Counted from the first letter of the stretch, positions 45,768 to 56,449 are shown. The stretch: 64,000 nt of DNA from Antedon mediterranea (GCF_964355755.1 NC_092672.1:15684501-15748500), one strand, 5' to 3'. The notes: generated from the sequence alone by a model not told the origin. Translations and numbers: made by a program.

Positions 45768-46564
45768 AGCCCCTTTCTCACAGAGCTGTGTGCCAGGAAT
45801 ATTGCGGGAATGTACCATTACCATGCCGGTATGATTTTCTGTGAGAACGGGTCGTCTTGGCATCATGCCGGCATTGACATGACCTGCTTTAGACCTAGTA
45901 ATATACTAGGGATATTCCCCGCAATGCCAGGCGGGCATTCTGTGAGAACGTAATGCTGTTATATTCCGGGGTTATATTTAATTCCCCGTCGAGGCTTTGA
46001 CACCTTGAGTGTTCAAGTGTATCACTTTGGCGCCGATTCAATTCAATTAACAATAATAATGTCGAACTGGAGGGATAATGAGATAAAAGAGCTGCTTAAA
46101 CTAAAGGGACAAAAAGACATTTGTAGCATAATCTATAGGCCATAGCTCTTTGTTGGTGCCTGACCCTTCGTCGCCTTGTAAATTGTTCAGCCTTCTAAGG
46201 TGTTTTACAGATTTCCGATGACGGCTAATTAATTGTTCTACCTGTACATATATGCACAATATACTGTACATAACATGTATTGCATAAATATGCTATAAAG
46301 GAAGATAATAATCTGTAACTTAAAATTCGCTGCCATATTTCGCTAGACAAAAATAATAACAATAAAGGACGCCCTCAATAATTATTTTGTCAGAGACTTT
46401 TTATTGGCCGAATATGCCCGACTCCTTTCTCACAGAAAGCCGGTATAGACCGGTTATATTTCCGGCACGATGGTCCGATGAGAATGGGTATATGCCGGTA
46501 ACGATACCGGCATGACGCCTGCATAATACCGGTATATTGCAGGCACATCTGTGAGAAAGGGGCT
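45768..46564. mobile_element. 797-bp MITE with AGCCCCTTTCTCACAG ends, copy 1
   Basis: Left tip AGCCCCTTTCTCACAGAGCT; right tip inverted AGCCCCTTTCTCACAGATGT. Subterminal copies of TTCTCACAG/CTGTGAGAA occur several times together with CCGGTAT/CCGGCATG palindromes, probably binding sites. An interior plus-strand frame starting near 46060 reads NWRDNEIKELLKLKGQKD, like the N-terminal part of a Myb/SANT-like domain. It interrupts the Harbinger transposase between the GRVSDS and PLPGT blocks. A second copy lies at 59703-60527 in reverse orientation. Confidence 0.9.
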
Positions 46565-46972
46565 CAATTGCATTGTTCTTAAGCCCCACTCAACTGTCAG
46601 ATACACGTCCATTTGTACCAAAGTCGACATATACAAATTTATATGACGAATCTACAAGGGCCATCAGTACAAGGCTAAATGAATTTTTGTAATTAAAATA
46701 TTCAGAACCTGAATTGGGTGGTGGCCGAATACTGATATGTTTTCCATCTAACGTGGGGAAATTTCATTTCATTGGAACTCTTTTGCGATTTCCTTCCATT
46801 CTTCAGATGTTGATGGTGTCTGTAAATATGAATATAAAAATATGATAAACTTTCTAATAAAAATAATAATAATACATCATACCTAACCGACTGATCAATG
46901 CTTTTTTACAGTTGTCAGATTTAGGATTATAGGCAGCACGATGATGATGTATCCAACATGAGCGAAGAAAGT

Positions 46973-47166
46973 TCAACAAAACCAACAAAAAGAGAGATAG
47001 AGACAATGAAGAATTGAATTTTATTCGTAATCTTACAATCTTAGAATCTCCTTCAAATGCAAGCGAAGAAACAGATGCCGATTTACTTTTTGGTAAGTAT
47101 GTTGCATCAGAACTTAAACAAATACAAAATAAAAAAACCAAAGCAGTTGAACAAAATCAAAAATGA
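46973..47166 (+). pseudogene. BESS-like exon antisense to the transposase intron
   Basis: Plus-strand open stretch without ATG: RRKFNKTNKKRDRDNEELNF, then SNASEETDADLLFGKYVASE and LKQIQNKKTKAVEQNQK before TGA. The DADLLFGKYVASELK pattern resembles the BESS motif that ends MADF-domain proteins. A TTTTTTACAG acceptor-like site lies about 60 bases upstream, but frames between it and this piece are broken. It sits inside the 46815-47330 intron of the Harbinger transposase on the opposite strand, as expected of a divergent or overlapping partner gene of the same element. The MADF domain itself was not found. Confidence 0.55.
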
Positions 47167-47929
47167 TATTTTTAAAGTCAAGATAAAAGATCTAGATTAG
47201 CTTCAAATAATATATATAATATCAAAATGTGCTGTCTAGCCAGTCAAATCACAAATTTGTTTCATTTACAGTTTGCTAGTGTATAGCAAATTAAATTTAT
47301 AGCCTAGAGTACACAGTAATTTACCTTATCTATTGTTCTTTCAAAACAGCGTATATTGCATTACATGTGTCTGGTACAATTTGTATCGGTATGAAAGACT
47401 TTTGATGTTTCACCTGAAATTAACAAATTGTTTGACAAATGAATGGTTTTGCATTAGGTGATCAGATTGTTAATATACTTCATAAACCTGAGAAGGAATA
47501 AATTAAGAATTTGGGTTTTGATGATTTGACCATGTTTACACACCAGTTGCAATCAAACGAAGCGTAATTGCTAATCTTTCTCCTGGAGAAATACTCTGGC
47601 GCCAGTTAGTGTTTTGTTTCTGTATAATGGGCTTGACCAAACTCAGTTGTTGAGTTGTCAAATGTGCCAGTATCCATTTGTAGAAAGTTTCTGTAGGATT
47701 CCTGGTCCTGGAGCTGCAGTTCTTGAATTAAATTTTCATACGCTCCTTCTTGCTGTCGTTTCAGGATCCAGGGCTCTGCTTGCCTTCTTATGAACATCCA
47801 GGCGAAGCTGTCTTGGTGCGGTACTGCAAGTCCAGCTAGCACTCTCAAATTGTTGACTCTAATTGCTACGCTTATTCGGGCTTCTTTTGGTAACAAGAAA
47901 ACTTGAGCTGATAGTATGATTGCCATACT

Positions 47930-48535
47930 TCATAGGAAACACTTATTAGGTGGGCAGATTAGATGCTATTTTTAGGTTGAGGTGGCAATGGAAGTACTAA
48001 GCTAGTAGCTTTTTGAAAATATAGGTCTGGGGAAGGTCACAACTCAAAATTACCCAGAATCCTCTTGGGGGAACATGCCCAAATGGCCGCCACTTTTTAC
48101 ATTAAAATGTTGGTTTTCGGAGAATTACATTTAAAAATTGCTTTTCTCCTAAACTAACCAATAATCATTTACACTTACTCTGGTATTGGAAAATGAATAA
48201 AAAAATGAAAAAAATTCAATTATTGCTATGCAAACTAAAAAACACCATTTTCATTTCCATAGCAATGATATAAAATTATACACATTTTCCAATTACTTTT
48301 CATTCCATAATATAAGCAAAAATCATCTGATACTGGTATTTATAAGAAACGCCAATGTGTTTTATCGCCATAGCAACCATTGCTATGTATAGCAACCATT
48401 CCCATAGCAAAAAAAATTAGAAGATTTAAGTTGTCGTAAGTAGAAATAGCTCTATTTTTAGTAGCCCTAATAGTTTTTAAGTAGACATTTTTATCTCACC
48501 TACTAAGGATTTTAACTCAATGAGTCAACGATGGA
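47930..48535. other. no gene recognised
   Basis: AT-rich. Phrases such as CATAGCAACCATTGCTATG near 48367-48400 form small inverted repeats. No coding content. Confidence 0.4.
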
Positions 48536-48539
48536 ATGA

Positions 48540-48840
48540 CTACTTCCCAGCTATATAAAACAGATAGTTGATTAATAGTTACTGGCTATTAATTATTTGT
48601 TAACAGTCTATTGATAGGTTATTGGTAGCCCTAGTATAGCTATTATAAGTAGACAGTTGATAGATATGATACTTATAGATTTCTAATAGTTATCTGGTAG
48701 TCCATATATTGTATAAAATAGATAGTTTATTAACAGTTACTGGCTATTATCAGTTTGTTTATGTCTATTAATAGATTGCTGGTAGCCCTTGGTATAGCTA
48801 TTGTAAGTAGAAAATATATAGATATATACAACTGTGTTAC
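48540..48840 (+). repeat. two ~163-bp diverged tandem units
   Basis: ATATAAAACAGATAGTTGAT and GTATAAAATAGATAGTTTAT mark unit starts at about 48551 and 48713; both continue through AGTTACTGGCTATTA, GTCTATTRATAG and TGGTAGCCCT...GTATAGCTATT. A partial earlier unit is visible at 48455. Confidence 0.65.
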
Positions 48841-48959
48841 TCACAGATTAAAAATAGTGAAAAATCTATCTAATACTATTAGTGGGGATTTTGAATTATG
48901 CTAATGAGGTAAAACCTATTAGGACCTATCTAAAATCTTTTGGAGCTGGGGTCTGTTAG

Positions 48960-49201
48960 GCATTTGAAATCAGCACTGCTGACTCTTATGGCAGCCCCTG
49001 CATCTAGTATCTGCCTCAGACATATTGGCCTATGCCTTTCCTCTGGTCAAGGTGGGCACTGGACGAGAGAAGCCCTTGATCAATGTTAGGACCAATCAAG
49101 GTGCTTTAAACAGTCCTGGCTTTGTTTGTATCAAACCTGTTAGTGGCGGTAATTATTGCTGTTGGTTTCGTTTGAATAAAAAAAAAAAATAAAAAAAAAA
49201 A
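48960..49201 (+). mobile_element. A-tailed retroposed segment (unidentified)
   Basis: A relatively GC-balanced 220-bp stretch ends in GAATAAA directly followed by interrupted poly-A to 49201, the look of a retroposed transcript end. I do not recognise the source; it may be a LINE/SINE 3' end. It abuts another LINE 3' end. Confidence 0.45.
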
Positions 49202-49565
49202 TAGATACTCCGGTGCAAAACTTTGGAATGTTTTGCCTCACTCATTCCAAAACATACAAAATGTAAATAGTTTCAAAAAGATTGCAAAATATTATTTATT
49301 ATCAAACAATACTTAGAGGCCATGTTTTTTGTTAATATATTTACCTTTAGCAATAGTGAAAATGTATTAATATGATTTATACTGCAATTGATATCATGTA
49401 CCGCTTTACGTTTTATTGTTATTTTCATTTCTGTGTCTTATTTATATGTTTTGTTTGCTTTTGAATATTTTGTTTTTTGGCGTCCCTGACACAAGCTTTT
49501 GCTTTTTTGGTAACGCCATCATTTTGGAAATAAATGTTGATTTTGATTGATTGATTGATTTTGAA
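49202..49565 (+). pseudogene. LINE 3' end, plus strand
   Basis: Starts YSGAKLWNVLPHSFQNIQNV and SFKKIAKYYLLSNN then stop, the terminal signature of CR1/L2-type ORF2. About 250 bp of 3' sequence follows, closing with TTGATTGATTGATTGA at 49540-49560, a typical tetranucleotide tail. Severely 5'-truncated. Confidence 0.75.
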
Positions 49566-49624
49566 AAGTGTGAAAAAAAAAAATATGTTTTACCTGCTCT
49601 GACATAACTGTATTTAACACTAAA

Positions 49625-49905
49625 TACATCAATATTTGGGTGGGACTCGAACCCACGTTCTTTAGATCACTAGCCTGGTGTTATAGACCAACAAGCTTGT
49701 GCTGGTAATAGATTCGCATCCAAGGATGCAGTGGGTACTTCACCAAAAGCCTGTACTAATAAGTACATTTAGTTCGAGTCCCACCAGAGATTGTTCTTCA
49801 ATGTACATTATAGTAGTAGTATTTACGTCAGAGGTATATGAACGCTAGACTATTGATCTAGCAGTCATGGGTTTGAGTCTCAATCTAGAACTAGAACGGC
49901 ATTCC
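49625..49905. repeat. cluster of tRNA-like segments
   Basis: Minus-strand box B-like GGGTTCGAGTCCCACC (49633-49648), with a 7-base-loop arm upstream; a plus-strand TTCGAGTCCCACC at about 49772; and CTAGACTATTGATCTAG (5-bp stem, 7-base loop) followed by GGGTTTGAGTCTC at 49845-49890. None folds into a complete cloverleaf with a proper acceptor stem, so these are SINE or tRNA-pseudogene pieces. Confidence 0.5.
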
Positions 49906-50530
49906 GAGAGTGCATACCCTACTGTCAAATTCTCCTACTTAAGATGTCATCGGAAAAAATATATATATACTTTTTTTATTTTTGTGTCTTAATTCTTTGT
50001 GTGATTATGCTAATTTCACTACAACCATGTGTATGCGAATTTGGTGCAATGGTAATGTAACCAGGCCTTTTAGTTTCAGTTGACTAACAATAGAATAGCA
50101 ACAACAACGAGTCAATACGCCCAACCCATAACCCCTCAGTGGCAGCTTTACAAATGTAGTTTAAACATTCACAGTACAATATTTCGGTCATGTTGATATG
50201 CCTACCCCAAACTATTATATTAAATAATTATTAAATAATATACTTTAAAAAATGTCCTACTACAATTCTGGTCAATTTGATAGCCTACTACCCCTAGCCC
50301 AAGCACAAATCCCCACCATCCCCACAAACCATCCCCCTCCAAAATCCTCGGACTCAGGAAATTTTGGAAATGTATTTAAAACCTTCCCAATACAATTGCA
50401 GTCATTTTTATACCTCATATGCAGGCAGTAAAAAAAAATTGTATGACAAACAAATGTACAAACTCTCTCGCTTATAATACAGATTTACTTAAACTCCAGT
50501 GTTTTTACCTACAAATTATTAATATTATAT
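49906..50530. other. no gene recognised
   Basis: AT-rich with a C-rich patch at 50310-50345. No ORF or repeat of note. Confidence 0.4.
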
Positions 50531-50534
50531 AATA

Positions 50535-51050
50535 GTAAAATAGGTTTGGTGGAAACAGAATGATAAAAATCATTTTTTACACCACAAAAAAGTTTTCTTA
50601 GTTTCGACAACTCATCGAAAAAATATTTCAATACAGCTGACAACTGTATTATTTGGAACATTTTGATACCAGAATTAAGTCTTTAGCAGTAGAACCTACG
50701 TTCTCAGCGTCACACATTTTGTACAGTATATAGTTTTTGTTTATATTGAAACATTGGGGAAATATTTATTTTAAATATAAATTATTTAAATGAAACTGTA
50801 TATATTTATTTTTTAATGTGTGATATGATTTATTGTAGCTGCAGCTGTTTTTTGTATAAAATATTATTATTAATAAATGATTTGGGGGAAAAAGAATGAT
50901 AAAAGTTCTATTTTTACAAAACAAAACCGGTTTTCTGGTAATAATTGTTTTCTGGCAACCTATGGAGAAAATATTTCATTACAGCTAGTAGAAATATTAG
51001 TATTTTGAAAATGTTGATACCAAAATCAAGTACCTAGCATAAGTAGAAAT
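50535..51050 (+). repeat. two diverged copies of a ~340-bp unit
   Basis: GAATGATAAAA-T followed by a T-rich block, GGTTTTCT/AGTTTTCTTAG, GAAAATATTTCAWTACAGCT and a TTTTGATACCA(G/A)AA(T)TCAAGT-like stretch recurs at 50559 and 50894. Non-coding. Confidence 0.6.
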
Positions 51051-51700
51051 CAACTTGTATGATTATGCTCTTTTTAAGGAATTCAGATATTAAACACAAT
51101 TCTGGTAAATTTTCTTTGTTGCTATGGAGACGAAAGAGGTGTTGATACTTGGTTTGTATGTTTTTATCTAATCACCATATTTTAAAGTTTCCATATATAC
51201 ATTTTAACATAAAAATGATTCCGAACTGCAAATAATATGCAGAGCTTTCTATAATTTTTATTTAATTTTGTGGTGTTTTCACAGCATACATACTTTAAAA
51301 CCCAGCGAAAAAACATTTTTAGAATAAATATATATCTATCAGAAATAACCGAAGAAAGCAACTACCATCCAGAATTGGAATTCAATATTTATGGTGATTT
51401 TCAGTCTTCGTAAGTGTTATTATGAGATACATTTGTTTACTAGGCCAGTTTGAATTTACTAACTGTTGATCAAAAGGCGGTAAAGTGCCACAGAAGAAGG
51501 TCGTTTGTTCACCCTAGCAACAACCGAATCTACCAACGCATCAATAACGCATCAGTGAACACTATTTCTATACCTAAAACCGTTTGTTACTATGACTACT
51601 GTAGAACAAATAAATAGGAACAATGTCAAACCAATATTTGTTAAAGACGAAATTTGTAAAAAAGAATAATACATAAAAGAAGAGGATATATACTTTGCTC
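51051..51700. other. no gene recognised
   Basis: AT-rich spacer before a chain of retroelement fragments. No supported ORF. Confidence 0.4.
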
Positions 51701-51718
51701 TGAATAATATCATAAACT

Positions 51719-51961
51719 GTGACCATCTTATTGGAGCCCAAAAATCTATGGCGTATATATATAGATGATCATGGTGAACGAGTAAAAGCAATTTCTTCAG
51801 GTCTCAACATAAAAGGGAAACAAGCTAGCGTGTATGATACGAATCGAAAATGCTGTAAGAATCTTGATGTACCTTTGTCTGTGAGAAACGAAGAAATCCT
51901 AGACGCATTGAGACAACTTGGTTGTAAAACCATGAATGACATACAACATGTAAAATTCTGA
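51719..51961 (+). pseudogene. LINE ORF1 (gag-like) fragment
   Basis: 80-codon frame with LWRIYIDDHGERVKAISSGL, NIKGKQASVYDTNRK, LDVPLSVRNEEILDALRQLG and CKTMNDIQHVKF. The pattern (R-I-Y...L...GL...G...VYDTN..., then L.V..LP.SV.N..I...L...G) fits the RRM-containing ORF1 of LINEs. The zinc-knuckle part is missing, and the next block is Penelope-like, so this is a broken junction. Confidence 0.5.
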
Positions 51962-52575
51962 ATAAATGGGAAACTATCAAAGATGCTCTAGAACAGTGTG
52001 GTTATACTAAGTGGACTTTCAAAAAAGTACAAACCGACATGAACACAACTAAAGAATACAAACCTAGGGCAGAATTGGACAAGCCGAACACCAAAACGAT
52101 GGTAGTCATTCCGTATGTAAAAGGAGTAACGGAGGTAGTGCAACGACATTTAAAAAAAGCAGGGGTTGCCACCGCAGTGAGACCTTTGGACACCATCCGA
52201 AAGCAGCTTGTACATCCAAAAGATAAGGTACCACCCCTCAGTATTACAGATTGCGTATACAAGATCCCCGTGCTGGTTGCAACAGATCGTATATCGGTGA
52301 AACAGGACGAAAATTGGGCACTCAACTAAAAGAACATCAAAAGGACGTTGATTTGGTCTTGGAAACCACACACGATCGCAGCGCAAACAATCGCAAACAG
52401 AAGTCAACAAGTCAGCAATCACCGACCGTGCTGCGCAGACAAATCACACCTATGATTGGGACAATTTGAAATTAGTTGACAGGGAATTGGTCAGATTAAG
52501 ACGCTGGGAATCCATCTGGATCAGGAAGACCCCCAATTTTAATAGAGATAAGGGCGGTTACAAACTAGAGCAATT
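51962..52575 (+). pseudogene. Penelope-like element C-terminus with GIY-YIG endonuclease
   Basis: Plus-strand frames: EQCGYTKWTFKKVQTDMNTT, MVVIPYVKGVTEVVQRHLKK, AGVATAVRPLDTIRKQLVHP, KDKVPPLSITDCVYKIP (the GIY-like strand), then after a shift AGCNRSYIGETGRKLGTQLK (YIGETGR, with the second Arg) and EHQKDVDL, and finally NHTYDWDNLKLVDRE, RRWESIWIRKTPNFNRDKGG and YKLEQLY. This is the order of a Penelope GIY-YIG domain: GIY, YIG, R...EH, H..DWD...V.RE, E..I, NRD.G. Frameshifts near 52250 and 52370 break it and the RT is absent. Known role: nicking target DNA. Confidence 0.85.
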
Positions 52576-52850
52576 GTATTTTTAGACTTTGCTAAAGCCT
52601 TTAATTCTTTAGATAGAAATGTAATACTTAAAGTGCTGATTCACTTTGGTTTTGGAAATTCGTTAAATTAACTGGATAAAACAATATACACAGATACTGA
52701 ATGTGTAATAACAAATAACGGATATGTATCTAAAAGTTTTAAAATGGAATGTGGCGTGCGTCAAGGATGTCCTTTATCTGCTTTATTATTCACACTAGTA
52801 GTACAACTAATGGCAGTAAATGTAAGAGATAACAATAAAATAAATGACAA
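52570..52850 (+). pseudogene. Tx1-like LINE RT palm fragment
   Basis: Begins immediately after the Penelope frame: AIVFLDFAKAFNSLDRNVIL (catalytic Asp), KVLIHFGFGNSLN, stop, then YTDTECVITNNGYVSKSFKM and ECGVRQGCPLSALLFTLVVQ. Strongly similar in wording to the split Tx1-like copy at 14212-14451 (FRKAFDTVDR ... NNGWCSKSFKMF ... RQGCPLS). About 95 codons remain. Confidence 0.8.
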
Positions 52851-53375
52851 TAAATGTGGTAGTATGCAATATCGATCTAGCGCCACCTAGCGGGGATCGA
52901 GAGGAGGGTCTAACATGGACGCGAGTCACGATAGTTGATATGTTGAATAAATGTTATTTGGATTGTGTATAACGGTAGTCCTATGTACGTCTGTTTGAGT
53001 ACAGTGTAGAGACAACAAACAAAACATAATAATAAAATAGTTAAGATTGACCAACTAGTATAGCCGATGACATCGTAGCAACCTGTCATACATACACTAC
53101 AATAAATTTTATTTCCAAATCCATAGTAAAAATTTGACTGCTGTGACTGGTAGGTTTGCAAGTTTATTTTTTGTTTATATTATTTTTTTGTGGAACCAAT
53201 TCCCCAAAGATGACATGGTATTTACAGCATTTGTACAAAACATCAAAGTATACTGCTAAATAGTTTTTTGAATTATTTATATTCTTGAACAAATTTCAAA
53301 TAATAAAAAGGATGAAACTGATGAAGTTGAATTTGCATTCAAAGCAAGTATTAATAGTAATTTACAGTATGTAAT
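52851..53375. other. no gene; possible LTR-like stretch
   Basis: Between the LINE fragment and the Copia remnant. Contains AATAAA-type signals around 52946 and 53105 but no duplicated terminal repeat, so an LTR is not called. Confidence 0.35.
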
Positions 53376-53389
53376 GGTAATTTATTAGT

Positions 53390-54330
53390 AGGTTGCGGGG
53401 CAACATCCCATATCATAAATGATAAATCAAAATTCATAAACCTTGATAAGAGCTTCAATCCAGATACCCATTTCATAGAATTGGCTAATGGCACTAAAAC
53501 AAATGGGGTAGTCATTGGTAAGGGAGATGCTAATGTTCTAATATATGATGTAAAAGGCAATCGACACAAAGTCACTCTTGAAAATGCTTTATATGTTCCC
53601 TCATATAAACAAGATATTTTGTCAGTTCAGGCTGGATACAAATTAATTTTGAAAAATATTCAGCCCAACTTAAGGCTCCTAATGGCTCTATTTTCAATAT
53701 TGTAAAAGAAAATAGATTATATTATTTAAATACTTGTAATAATGATTCAGTTAATAATGACTTGTGACCTACAAAGTTGGCACAATGTTTTAGGGCACTG
53801 TAATTATGATGATATATTGAAACTACCTAATGTAGTAGATGGTATGAACATACAGGGAAGAAGTGATAAACCCAAAATTTGTGATATATGCACTATTAGT
53901 AAAATGATGCAAAGTAGAAATAGAAAGCCTGATGTCTGTGCAACCAAACTCTTAGAATTTGTCCACACCGATCTGGCTGAACCAATTGACCCAGTCTCTA
54001 GAGAGGGATTTAAGTATGCCATATTATTCACAGATGATTATCAGGAGCTATGTTTGTAAATTTCTTGAAAAATAAAAATGACACAGAAAAGTTTCTGGCA
54101 GACTCTTCCCCACTGGGAAATGTAAAGTGTATTAGATCAGACAATGGTTCTGAGTTCAATTCAAAGGAGTTTAACTCACTCTTTACAAAGAATCGTATAA
54201 GACACGATACTTCTGCACCCTACTCCCCTCACCAAAATGGGACTGCCGAATGAAACTGGCGAACATTATTTGAGATGGGTAGATGTTTGATTGCACAGTC
54301 AAATTTAGGCAAAGATTTTTGGCCATATGC
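53390..54330 (+). pseudogene. Ty1/Copia Pol fragment: protease end and integrase
   Basis: Plus-strand: VGCGATSHIINDKSKF (protease region), FIELANGTKTNGVVIGKGDA, LENALYVPSYKQDILSVQA, a frameshift, LQSWHNVLGHCNYDDILKLP (GAG-pre-integrase His), CDICTISKMMQSRN (Cys pair of the zinc site), FVHTDLAEPI (catalytic Asp), KYAILFTDDYQ, IRSDNGSEFNSKEF (second Asp), PYSPHQNGTAE (catalytic Glu) and a short tail to KDFWPYAI. The protease Asp of the usual D(S/C)GAT is Gly here. RT and RNase H are missing, because the fragment is cut at about 54335 by the SANT-containing repeat. Frameshifts near 53640, 53760 and 54055 confirm death. Confidence 0.88.
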
Positions 54331-54334
54331 AATT

Positions 54335-54921
54335 CTAACAACTTCTTGGGTGGTCGTGTTAAATTTCATCCTTTTTACCCAAATTGTCATTCATTTTGGT
54401 AGATATTTAAAAGTCGCAATAAAGGAAGTTTTACATCTCACTTTATTGATAGAGATGTTATGAGAGCACAGAAAACATCGTAATGGGGACAAGTAATTCG
54501 TTCCCTCCCCCGAGTTATTGTCTTTTGCAATGTTGTACTGCTTTCGCAGGCTCTTCAGCTTTGAGTTTACTTGCTTTGGAGACAAGTCTATTCCGTACTC
54601 ACGCTGCTTTATTTTTTTAGAAATGTCTTTATAAATGTGGTTGATCCTTTTATTACCTTTTAGTTGACCGGACATTTTAGCTTCCCCACACAGATTTATA
54701 TAGTAAATACTGTGACGTCTTCGCTCCACATTTTCGCCGAATATATCTATACACGTGTGTAAAACAGCTGACAGCGACAGAAAATAAAAACACGATGTTG
54801 ACCTCATGTCGCAGGTAAAAAAAATACTGTTATCGATATGGCTCACAATCAATCCTACAACCTTAACAAAAGAGCACAACAGTCGGAAATACATACGAAA
54901 ATCATTCGCTCTAAACAACAT
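54335..54921 (-). pseudogene. SANT-like exon in repeated unit, copy 2
   Basis: Minus-strand frame (176 codons, of which about 55-125 are informative): KMSGQLKGNKRINHIYKDIS, KKIKQREYGIDLSPKQVNSK, LKSLRKQYNIAKDNNSGEG. This resembles the second and third helices of a Myb/SANT-like domain (L.G..R...IY..IS..., then Q...K.KSLR..Y...KD.N..SG). The N-terminal 75 residues show no motif and may be untranslated or intronic. The block matches 43490-43980 but is less damaged. It interrupts the Copia fragment at 54335. Confidence 0.65.
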
Positions 54922-55780
54922 TTATTTATTTTTATCAATGACAGCGTATTGGCAGCCGATACAGTTTCCCAAAAGTGAGTCGAATAGGTCGTACCTATCC
55001 CATAATATTAGTTTTGCTTGTCCAATTTCTAGGCCATCTTTATGAAGATCGATATCATTATTTTAGAGTATGTAGTACAGCGGAAAACGCACTAGCGAAC
55101 CAAATGTTCAATGTTCCGGCCTAGCTCGCTTGCCTTGTCAAGAAGAATGTTTCTGTTGCAGAAACGAGATAAGACAAAATTGTTCATCTTAAAGGCGCTT
55201 TTCTACTAGTCGAATTTATTCGTTCGAATCGAAAGCGTCATGCTATGCACATGCTTATTCGAGTTTCTGTCTGTCATACTCCCTTCTTCGACGAATTCTA
55301 GTTCCTTTGATTTTTCGCTTTTTTTTTTACTAGTTCGAATTGTACTTTTTGCGAAGCGAAATATTGCGCAACCAATCAGAGCTCAGGAAATGAGCTATGA
55401 TGCTTTCATGAGCACTCATACGAATCGAAATGCTAGTACCGTACATGCATATTTATATATCAATATAAAAACTAGATAGTATGGTAATATGAGTATTCAA
55501 CATGGCAACTAAACTGGAGTAATGCCTATCTGGAATCATCGCCCGTTGTTGCATAATTTGGAATTCAACAAGGCGACTAAACGAAAATATTTACTTCAAT
55601 AAGACTATATTTGGAGTCCTAATAGCATCATAAACATAGGAGGCTATAGGCACTACTTTTTAAAACTGATTGGTATATATATATACAGTATCCACAGGCA
55701 CACGCACAGATATGTACATATACATTCAGCTGTGCCACGTTGAGAGTTTCTATATCCAATCGAATTTGAACAATACAATG
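54922..55780. other. no gene recognised
   Basis: The phrase GGCGCTTTTCTACTAGTCGA followed by ATTTATTCGTTCGAATCGAA at 55195 resembles CCTGTTTTCCACTAGGCGAA inside the 3.8-kb element (23707), so a small MITE family may be present, but ends could not be set. No ORF of note. Confidence 0.4.
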
Positions 55781-55784
55781 AAAG

Positions 55785-55865
55785 CCCAGTGGTGTAATGG
55801 TTAAGACATCTGCATATCAAGCAGAAGGTTCTGGGTTTGAATATCGATTCGAGCGACTTTTTTAT
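55785..55865 (+). repeat. tRNA-derived SINE-like fragment
   Basis: GCCCAGTGGTGTAATGGTTA (box A), TCTGCATATCAAGCAGA (5-bp anticodon-like stem with 7-base loop ATATCAA), then GGTTCTGGGTTTGAATATCG as a diverged box B. The T stem and acceptor stem do not pair. Same family as the fragment at 27645, better preserved here. Confidence 0.7.
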
Positions 55866-55939
55866 TGTTTTTAATTACATTTCAGTATATCACCGGACGG
55901 TTTGGAATTTATTATGTGCCTGTGATGTTTATATATATG

Positions 55940-56440
55940 TGTGTGTGTTTAAAATAGTTGCCATCTTGGATTTCAACATGGTGGCTGTTTATAACTTTAA
56001 TAACAATATAATTGGAATCTTCGGTATCACAAACATAGGTATAGACACCATTTTTAACTTGCTATGTCAAATAAAAGTCAAGTTATAAGCCAAAATACGT
56101 TTAAAATGGTGACCATCTTGGATTTCAAAATGGCGGCTAAAATAGAATATTTACAACGTTAATAACAATATATTTGGAATCCTCGGTATCACAAACATCG
56201 GTATAGACACCGTTTTTAACTTGCTATGCCACTTAAAAGTTTAGTTATAAGCCAAAATAAGTTTAAAATGGCGGCCACTTTGTTTTTTACATTTTAGGGG
56301 TGAAGATCTAAAAATTGGACCAGGTAAACAGCAGATTTGAAATTCAGCACCCCAAAATTACCCTAAAACACATGTTTATTCGCTTTTAACACGAAAATGC
56401 CTACAGCATTTCATTTTTCTAAAATCTGGACTAGTCTATA
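55940..56440 (+). repeat. 165-bp minisatellite block, second locus
   Basis: About 2.3 units (marker ACTTGCTATG at 56057 and 56219) followed by the same end block as at 13260-13385, from GGGTGAAGATCTAAAA through ACCCTAAAACACATGTTT to CTGGACTAGTCTAT. This copy has an extra ATTGGACCAGGTAAAC inside the end block. Confidence 0.85.
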
Positions 56441-56449
56441 AGAGGTTTC

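Larger units (their letters stand above)
45340..47926 (-). pseudogene. PIF/Harbinger transposase, multi-exon remnant
   Basis: DDE-type nuclease that would cut and join element ends. Minus-strand order: AYENLIQELQLQDQESYRNF and LVKPIIQKQNTNWRQSISPG then ERLAITLRLIATG (47926-47540); a GT-rich junction; exon near 47410-47330 with IPIQIVPDTCNAIYAVLKEQ after a TTTCAG acceptor; exon near 46812-46570 with [34 protein letters not shown] (first catalytic Asp), [20 protein letters not shown] (second Asp region) and GRVSDS; then, past a 797-bp MITE, PLPGTNTTVPYMIVADDAFP (45755-45690) and a C-terminal LVLACVALHNMLRS. Several stops and frameshifts. The exon order fits Harbinger (HARBI1-like) transposases. 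Confidence 0.85.

Noticed and set aside
49625-49905. tRNA genes
   Set aside because: Box B-like and anticodon-arm-like pieces exist, but acceptor and T stems do not pair; more likely SINE or pseudo-tRNA fragments.
55785-55865. Functional tRNA with an ATC anticodon-like loop
   Set aside because: The T arm fails to pair and the 3' end does not complement the 5' end; a related copy at 27645 indicates a repeat family.
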